In this document: one piece after another, positions 57,546-64,000 of the stretch
Numbering within the stretch: the stretch's first letter is position 1
Layout: each line of letters opens with the position of its first letter
From: Gonocerus acuteangulatus
Lineage: Eukaryota > Arthropoda > Insecta > Hemiptera > Coreidae
Assembly: GCA_946811695.1 (NCBI GenBank)
Contig: OX328123.1
Coordinates: 118,179,602-118,243,601 of the forward strand
DNA length: 64,000 bases
Direction: 5' to 3'
Program-made: the position numbers and the translations under genes
The notes under the pieces: generated by a model
What the model was told of the DNA's origin: nothing
The model's database searches: none
Seen by the model: only the letters and a program-made list of their open reading frames with translations

Positions 57546-57829
57546 ACTATTTAAAAAACAAAATTTGCGCAGGCTTTAGTTGTCCTTTATCATAAAGTCA
57601 AATCATATACCTAATTAACGACTATTATAAGCCGTATTGGCCTCTAAAATATATTTATATAAACATTTCCACTTCATAATCTCTAAACATGTATAGAACT
57701 ACGTTTTTATGTAATAATAACTAATTTTCTAATCCTGACGTAAAAAATATTAGTCTTAGAAAAAAAAAAGTTTATTCCATTATTAATTAATTAACTTTAA
57801 ATTATTATTACATTAACTACCTAAAATGG

Positions 57830-57960
57830 CAGAAGTGGAAGCGGAGATGGGGCGCGGGTTCAGGCGGTAGCGGTGGGCTTGGCTAGGGTTGGGGACGACT
57901 CCCCACCCCTAGGGTTCGGTTGCCCTGGCACCAGCAAGCACATCTTCTATCATAGGCCTA
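57830..57960. other. GC-rich patch with inverted repeat
   Basis: Strongly GC-rich for this window. ctagggttgggga (57882) pairs with tccccacccctag (57899) with one mismatch around a 4-base loop. No coding or repeat identity recognised. Confidence 0.45.
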
Positions 57961-58078
57961 GCAGCCAGTCACAATTTGTAAAAGTAATGTAGCAGGTGTT
58001 GTTTAAACAAGAAACTAATACAGCCCTAACACACATTCCTGAACGACATAGATTGTTCGTTATCATACTTCATCTCTA

Positions 58079-58216
58079 TCAGTGCGGTTCCTCCCTACCT
58101 CCTCCATAGGGACAACCGGCTTATGAGATTGACCTCACGACGCAATCCGGAAGTGCCGAATAGAAACTTTCTCGTTTCAGACCCCATAGATCACGAAAAT
58201 ATAAGTGGTTCAAATT

Positions 58217-58274
<58 letters not shown>

Positions 58275-59513
58275 AGATCGCTCTCTGGCAAGCTCAAAAA
58301 TGGTTCGATTTTTATGAAATTTGGTACAAAGATCTGTCGTCTAATTTGAAAGGTCAAGTTCGTTAACCAGCAGAATCCGCCCACTGGAAGATGGTGTTTG
58401 GGGCGAAATTATTGCAAACAAAATCGTAACGCTTAAGTTTTTTTGTTTATATGTTTGCAGATACTTATAGGTTTCTTAACATAGGAAAACGAATGAAACC
58501 ATTTTTAAGGCGACATCTGTAACCATTTTTGAGAAAAGTGGAACAAATGTTTTTGTAACTCATTTTTTTTTTGTGGGTACTTCGCGGGATACAATTGAAA
58601 TATTTTCTACATCTTGGAAATTTATCTCAACTAGGATTTTTAAATTTTGGTTATATTTGGAGTTAAGGAAGTATGCGAAATAAATAATTTTTTTAATAGC
58701 CATGACAAGTTTTCGGATTTTTGTACTTATTTCGTAAATATCTCGAAAACAGTTGGAAAATCGTAGTAAGTGGAAGGTGGCCATTCGAAAGCTTACTAAA
58801 TTTCTTACAAAAAAGGTTCTAAAGCAATATTCGATGGGGCAATGTCAATCAGAGATATAAGCGCTTTAAACGTAAAAAGTGTTTGTTTTGTTGTTTTAAA
58901 CGGGGTTTTGTCTTTGTTTATATCCCTTTTTAATTGGTTGTTTTTTGTTTTAAATAGCATTTATCAGTGAAATTAGTATTTTAGTAAAATAAGCCAAGAA
59001 ACTGTGAAAGGTATTGGTAATAAGTTTGGAGTGGCTGTGGTAATCCTGATGGCAGTTGCTAATCATGATGGCTTATACATAAGTTTGTTTTTAATTCTCC
59101 TACCTATATAACCTTCCTCATAGCCTACTACTGAAGTTGTCGTTATTTCTTATTTTATAGAAAGATTTAACCCACGAGAGAATGGAGTTTTATTCACCAT
59201 GAAGCACTTATTTACAGTTGATTATAACAGTAAAATAAATTTGCTAGTAAAACAAGAAACTTAAAATGACAACGAATTTTTGGTTGTTTGGAATAGAGCC
59301 TTCTCAGCAGTAGTCGAAGAGTGAGTAAGTTTTCAGTACATAATTGTATTGACTTATGCAGCCTTCCTCAAGAATAAGGATTACGAATTATCCGCTTCTG
59401 TGTTAGTTGGCTACTGTCAGTTTCCTGTGATTTGTGATGCTAATTTACTCCATTTCTTCGATAAGTACGGAACCGAGCTAAGATGACGCAGTTCCTGCGA
59501 GTCGGACTTTTTC
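58079..59513 (-). mobile_element. Helentron-like element, family B, second full copy
   Basis: Left end agtgcggttcctccctacct with a diverged hairpin, TA tract (58220-58271), shared block tcaagttcgttaaccagcag, and right end ggaaccgagctaagatgacg with the cagttcctg hairpin and a ggactttttc end. It matches 29019-30227 over its length, including the long middle with ttgagaaaa and tatctcgaaaa-type phrases. Confidence 0.7.
58220..58271. repeat. (TA)n microsatellite in family B
   Basis: About 50 bp of TA repeats at the family-B microsatellite position. Confidence 0.95.
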
Positions 59514-60034
59514 ATTAGTTCTCATTGTTGCATAGTGAATTTCGTTAAAGGGATCCCCATTCTTAAGAGATTAATTACATATTACTGAGCTGGGACTAGA
59601 ATAAACTACCAATCCTAATTACCCAGTATTGCTTTTAAAGAATCTATAAAACGATGCATCTGATGCCTCATCATTTCTCTAAAGACAGATGAGGTTTCGT
59701 GCACCCACTTAAGCGTAATGGGGTAATATATCTTTCAAGAATGTGACAGATAAAATAGAAAACAAGTGGGGCACTTAGGAAAATTTAAAGATAGCTCTAC
59801 CTAGTTATCTTGAATAAAACAGAATGAAGAAACAGAAGAAGTTTCTTATAATTGGGAATATAAAGCCAAAACACACAGTGTTTATTTAAATTTATTTATT
59901 TGTGTGTGTATGTGTTTTTTTTAAGGCATTTCAACACCGGGCTATCAACAGGTTGCCACCTGTTCATAATTATTTTCCTGACTTAATATCTTTATTTGTT
60001 CTAATATAACAGAACAGTCGGAATCATTCGACTC
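59514..60034. other. No feature recognised apart from a SINE-body scrap
   Basis: 59925-59965 contains gggctatcaacaggttgcca, related to the repeat near 4730. Otherwise nothing was seen. Confidence 0.3.
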
Positions 60035-60037
60035 TAA

Positions 60038-60770
60038 GGCTGCACCTACATTGGACCCGTATTTTGCCCGATCCGATCCGATCCGATTTCATTTGATCGA
60101 CGACGGCCAACAGCGGCCGACGTGAGTGCCTACATTGGTCTCGACCCTATCCGATCCGATTTAGTCATAGCTCGTCAGTAATGACCACTTAGTGAGGTGA
60201 AAATGGGTGATTAAGTTAAGAAATGCCACCTAATAAGTATAGAAACCTTCGATTAGGTTGAATGTTGGAGGTAAGAGAAGTATTAGTATTCATATTTTAA
60301 AATGATTTATAAGAAAGGTAACTAGAAGGTTAAAAGCATTGGAAGGTTCTAAACATTAGAAGGTTATAAATATTGGAAGGTTATAGAGGTTGGATGGTTA
60401 TAAACATCTTTCCACGCAATTTAATAAACAAGGGAAACAAAAAAACAAAAATGTGAATTGACAAAGTTGTTCTAAATGATATTTCCTTTGATATATATAT
60501 AAAAAAACAAAAAAAAAAAAAATGCATTGAAAGCGGTTAATATTTAGAACCTGTAGACCTTTTTGAAACACTAAATGTGGGTGGCGCCATTTTGCTTTGT
60601 CGGCCCGAAATCGGTCTAGAAACAAACAAGTTTGAATGGCCAAGAATCGGTGGATTGGCTCGGGTCGGGACCAATGTAGGCACCTCCACTGAGATTCATG
60701 TGTTTGTTTTTTTTTCCGACAGTCGGTGGCAATTGGATTGGACCGGAACGGGTCCATCGTAGGTGCACCC
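60038..60770. mobile_element. PIF/Harbinger-type MITE with TAA duplication
   Basis: The left ggctgcacctacattggacc and inverted right gggtgcacctacgatggacc are each bordered by TAA (60035-60037, 60771-60773), fitting the 3-bp TWA duplication of PIF/Harbinger. An inner motif (acctacattggt(c/t)(t/c)cgaccc) recurs near both ends, followed by gatccgat-type repeats. No transposase was found. Confidence 0.75.
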
Positions 60771-60773
60771 TAA

Positions 60774-61859
60774 TGAGTATGGATTAACGGAAGAAATGGT
60801 TTTTTTTTTTTGCATTCTACTCCAGGGTGCATAAAAAATATAGTTCTATCCCCAAATGGTAAAATCCTTGCATAAAAACAACCTAAAGGGTAGTCTTGGT
60901 AGATTCCCGTGCAAGTGATAATGTTCGTTTCAAGAAGAAAAAGGTCCTTTCACTGTGGACGATTGAAGGAAAATATAGAGGAGGCTGAAAATCTCCTCGA
61001 AAGATCGAGAAAGGGATTCACTCTTGCCAATACATCTTCTAAATTGCCCTACAACTGTGGTGACCGTATCAGCCATCTTCTATTGAACACTCTTTCAGTC
61101 ATAAAACCTTTTTTTCCCCTTCATGATTTCATCTTTATTTCTTATTAGAATGCATTTAACTATTATTTCTCGTTAATTATACTATTATCTATTTAATTAA
61201 AACGAATAGTATAATCTGATGAATGAGTTGGCCAAAGTGCTGATTCTTCATCTATAGGAGTATGACTTAATATTCCGAAACGAATTTTAACACCAACTCG
61301 AAAAGGAATCTTGAACAAAAGTGATATTGTAGGCATTGCAATGCACGGAAAACACCTACTCGTCTTGCACTCGTAAAGCTCCATTGCAAACAACAAAAAG
61401 TTGATTTTCATTTTACCAATTTGTACATTATAAAAAAATTAAAAAAAGAACACTTATAAAATACTTAAGATTATAGAAAACAAAAATATAAGAATTGAAC
61501 ATTCATGAGCAATTTTGACCGTGAGGATCAAGTAGAAAACAGCTGAAATGTATCACACAAATAATTCAATTCAATCAATATTGTAAGATTTAATTTTAAT
61601 AATTTATAATTTATCCCTAACACACAAATATATTGTTTTTATCTACTTGATTTTGTCGTTTAAAAGAAGCCATGTAGGATTCCTCTAATTTTTTTGGGGC
61701 ATTATATTTTTTTTTGTTCATTTTATTTTATATATTTATTATTTTACTTTTATTATTATTGATGTCCCGAATCCCAAAGGACTTAGCGCCATTTATCTAT
61801 TAATTTTTTATTTATTTTAAATGGAAGGCATGATGCCTCATTTTACAGTGTTCTAATAG
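60774..61859. other. No feature recognised
   Basis: Open frames at 60909-61148 and 61193-61411 (minus) have no recognisable domain. No repeat family was identified. Confidence 0.3.
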
Positions 61860-61937
61860 AAGAAGAAGAAAAGCTTTATTCACAAATAAATAAATAAAGA
61901 TTGCTGTCCAAGTCTATTGGGTTGCTACACACACAGC

Positions 61938-62171
61938 CTGCTAATCATTCTTTCGAAAATGTATTTAATTAATTTTGGGAATGCTCTCTAATTCAATTTA
62001 CAGTAGGAAGGTGAAGAAAAAGAAATTTAAAAATACTATACCGTTTCAAAAATGAATTTATAAGTACATTTTTTTGTTTTTTTTTCTTGTTTTTTTTAGG
62101 GGGAATATGGATTTTATTAAATTTGCCAGGTGTCTGTAAACGACAATGATCTTCGAAAGAATGATTAGCAG
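61938..62171. repeat. 20-bp inverted repeat around a 194-bp spacer
   Basis: ctgctaatcattctttcgaa (61938-61957) recurs as its exact reverse complement at 62152-62171. The match ends abruptly on both sides. It starts just after the R2-like ORF end. Confidence 0.9.
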
Positions 62172-62175
62172 CTGT

Positions 62176-63330
62176 TCAGCTCCCATAAATGTGACAGCTG
62201 AGGATCCCCAGGGAATCAATAAGAATTGATTCCACCACGAGGCTAGCTAGCTTGCTTGTATCTAGTCCCAGAGTCTCAAAGAAGTCACTAGTTGCTTTAG
62301 GGATCGTCCCTCTCGTGCCAAACCACAGGCCTTGCACGGTATAATGCCTTCTCCCATAGGCTTCTTCAAATTTCTCCTCGTATGTCCTTATGAATTTCGT
62401 GTATATTTCCTTTTTCTCCTTGTCAATTGTGTCTGCCTGCATTGGATCATTTGTTTCGAATCTAATGGTAGGGTCAATCACGTATGCTGATCTTGATTTC
62501 TCCGGAAAAGCAATGATGTCTGCATACCTCGAAGAGCCATCTTCATCCACACCATAGACCTCTTCATGGCATTGGAAGCCTTTGTCTTGAAGGAGGTCAA
62601 TGATCTTGTGTTTGAGGTTATGGTGACGCCTAGTGACAAGAAGCATGCTTTTAGGACAGTTTCCAAGCACGTGTGCTGGTGTTTCGTTCTCTCTGCCGCA
62701 CTTGCGACAGAGGGGTCCTACAGTTGATGCTCCCATAACGCTAAAAAATCCTCTCAATGGCGCATAATTTATATTAAGTTTTAGGGCATTTGTCCATTCT
62801 GAACCAGACAGACTTTCCTTTTCATAGATAAACTTGTTGGCTTTGGGACAATCTTTGAAATGTATCACCCCTACTCCTTTCCATTTAGAGTGAGCCCATT
62901 CATCGAAGGATTTTTCCCGTAACTTGCGCCTTATCATTTTAATACTGTGCTCTTCTGCAGGTTCGGCAATTTCAACAGTTAGTCTACTGGCACATTCAGA
63001 TGACTCCTTTTTGTAGTCGAATATCGGCTGAAACTGTTCATCTGACACTTGATTGAGCTTCTGGGCCATTGACCAGTGTTGAAGCGGTGCTTCCCAAAGA
63101 CAGCGCAATAGTCCCAGGCCTCGGTAACGTCTTGGCGCATAGAACATTGCAGTGCTACTGTTAGCCGGTAAACCAAGCATCGCTTTAACACTCCGCCTTA
63201 TTATAATATCAACTCCTTCCAGAAAGGTCGGGTTCAATTTTATTAAAGGAGCGGTTTGGAGTGGATGAATTAGAGAAGGGAAAAGGTACTGATTTATGAT
63301 ATTCAGCTTTTGATCAGGTCTTAAGTGATT
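62176..63330 (-). pseudogene. R2-like ORF C-terminal half: zinc knuckle and endonuclease
   Basis: Open frame of about 385 codons. Upstream of the first Met (63237) it continues with LRPDQKLNIINQYLFPSLIH, the thumb region of R2-type proteins. Counting from that Met: a conserved region with LGLPANSS-x8-PRRYRGLGLL (residues 21-44), a CCHC knuckle (C177, C180, H189, C194), and a PD-(D/E)XK-type endonuclease with RYADIIAFPEKSRSAYVIDP (237-256). Such an endonuclease nicks target DNA for target-primed reverse transcription. The frame is intact, unlike most relics here, but lacks the reverse transcriptase, so it is a recent 5'-truncated copy. Confidence 0.8.
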
Positions 63331-63544
63331 ATTATTGTATATAATTCCACTATATACAATAAAAGAACAATAATTTTATTGTATATAATGAATAATAAAA
63401 AGAACGACCAATTTAAAAGCTTGAATATTCTTTAGAATATCTTCTCAGAAATAATAAAAATGACATTGTTTATTGAAATACTAATTAATTAATTTTTTGT
63501 GTTGATCTAGATATATGAATTCAGTTTTAACGGTCAAACCAAAT
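63331..63544. other. No feature recognised
   Basis: AT-rich sequence between the LINE truncation point and the TA tract, including two short inverted copies of a tattgtatataat-like motif (63333-63395). Confidence 0.35.
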
Positions 63545-63548
63545 TGTG

Positions 63549-63608
<60 letters not shown>

Positions 63609-63850
63609 TATAAATATATATATACATATTTATGTATATATGTATATGTCTGTTTGCTCTCTAGTTCGCTCAATCATGGATATAGTGATTAGAAAGGTCA
63701 AATTCGTTGACCAGTCCACCTAAACATCATTTTTTGGCTGAAATTTGCGCGAAAATAAATCGTAACGCTTATGGTTTTGTTTTTCTATATTTGTATATGT
63801 CCGAAATTATCTTATATATCTCGAAACCGATTGAGAAGTCGTAGAAAATG
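63545..63850 (-). mobile_element. Helentron-like element, family B, partial copy
   Basis: TA tract, tgtttgctctctagttcgct, ggtcaaattcgttgaccag, and gaaatttgcgcgaaaataaa followed by tcgtaacgctta correspond to the family-B block beside its microsatellite (compare 29210-29370). It stops near 63845 where the minus-strand exon-like ORF begins. Confidence 0.55.
63552..63645. repeat. (TA)n microsatellite
   Basis: TA repeats of about 50 bp followed by imperfect TA-rich sequence. Confidence 0.93.
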
Positions 63851-63858
63851 TACAGAAT

Positions 63859-63999
63859 CTATTCCTTCTTCTTCATCTTGGCTTCCTGAACAACAGTTCT
63901 CCGGATGTCGGTGTCCTTAGCCTTTTCCTTCCAGTTTGTACCTCTTAACATCCTGTGGTACCAGATATTGTAGATAGTCTCATAACCAAAAATACCCAG
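63859..63999 (-). CDS. C-terminal part of an unrecognised small protein (possible host exon)
   Basis: Open from the window edge on the minus strand to a TAG (complement of 63859-63861). It reads LGIFGYETIYNIWYHRMLRG, TNWKEKAKDTDIRRTVVQEA and KMKKKE. It has a short hydrophobic segment, then a basic, helical, Lys-rich tail, and ordinary codon use. This looks like the end of a small membrane-associated, perhaps mitochondrial, protein, but I cannot name it. The start lies outside the window. A family-B repeat directly follows the stop and would form its 3' UTR. The alternative is a retrocopy fragment. Confidence 0.45.
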   Translation of the reverse strand: MGIFGYETIYNIWYHRMLRGTNWKEKAKDTDIRRTVVQEAKMKKKE

Positions 64000-64000
64000 G

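Larger units (their letters stand above)
61860..63330 (-). mobile_element. R2-like (restriction-endonuclease-type) LINE, 3' half
   Basis: Encodes the region after the reverse transcriptase palm (from about 63330) through the endonuclease (62176). It is followed by a 3' UTR and an end with aataaa and (ttc)n near 61860. The 5' part including the reverse transcriptase core is missing. The 3' UTR contains a 20-bp inverted repeat (61938-61957 and 62152-62171). It is not inserted in any recognisable rDNA sequence here. Confidence 0.75.

Noticed and set aside
60398..60762. ORFs on both strands in the PIF/Harbinger MITE
   Set aside because: They run through the terminal inverted repeat and carry no transposase motif.
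62478..63191. Additional minus-strand frames within the R2-like ORF
   Set aside because: Alternative frames of the well-supported endonuclease-bearing frame.

Overview
ORGANISM. This is an AT-rich eukaryotic window of arthropod character, most likely an insect or a close relative. The evidence is its mix of Helitron/Helentron, hAT, piggyBac, Transib, Tc1/mariner, pogo, PIF/Harbinger and Ginger2-like DNA transposons, several arthropod-type non-LTR retrotransposons (RNase H-bearing, Jockey-like, R2-like), tRNA-derived SINEs and a densovirus-like endogenous viral element. I cannot name a species. No bacterial gene, operon or CRISPR array is present. The window is almost wholly a nested transposon landscape. 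Host-gene candidates are a frameshifted HOIL-1/RBCK1-like RBR ligase fragment (19.9-20.4 kb, minus) and an unrecognised C-terminal exon at the right edge (63.86-64.0 kb, minus). LAYOUT. 0-1.7 kb: decayed RNase H LINE split by an unexplained insert that starts next to a 40-bp perfect palindrome. 2.5-4.2 kb: Helitron with internally deleted Rep/helicase ORF, carrying a SINE. 4.3-4.7 kb: two adjacent SINEs, one with a 46-A tail and 9-bp target duplication. 5.87-6.5 kb: hAT derivative with 8-bp duplication. 8.4-10.2 kb: fold-back hAT MITE (8-bp duplication) with a Helentron-like element inside it. 10.8-11.0 kb: 51-bp minisatellite open in one frame. 12.2-14.5 kb: LINE remnants. 16.2-17.9 kb: Tc1/mariner-IS630 element with very long terminal inverted repeats. 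18.55-19.28 kb: GC-rich densovirus-like capsid remnant. 20.7-21.6 kb: piggyBac derivative at TTAA. 22.5-24.0 kb: LINE and SINE. 24.4-24.7 kb: 50-bp minisatellite. 25.0-30.2 kb: three Helentron-like elements, long (TA)n and (GA)n tracts, and an LTR-element integrase tail. 30.3-30.9 kb: LINE with 15-bp target duplication. 32.25-43.59 kb: a pogo/Tigger-like TIR element that holds a Transib element (5-bp CGACG duplication) and a 126-copy, 77-bp satellite in perfect register. 48.6-52.0 kb: two elements with TAGGGTGG termini encoding parts of one conserved protein family I cannot place. 52.0-53.7 kb: Ginger2-like element with palindromic subtermini and a nested LINE. 58.1-59.5 kb: another Helentron-like element. 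60.0-60.8 kb: PIF/Harbinger MITE. 61.9-63.3 kb: R2-like LINE 3' half. HOW IT WORKS TOGETHER. There is no coordinated gene set; the window records repeated insertions into older insertions, and target-site duplications allow several of them to be ordered. The most notable structures are the satellite grown inside a pogo-type MITE, the viral capsid remnant, two Helentron-like repeat families sharing one body plan, and the TAGGGTGG elements.
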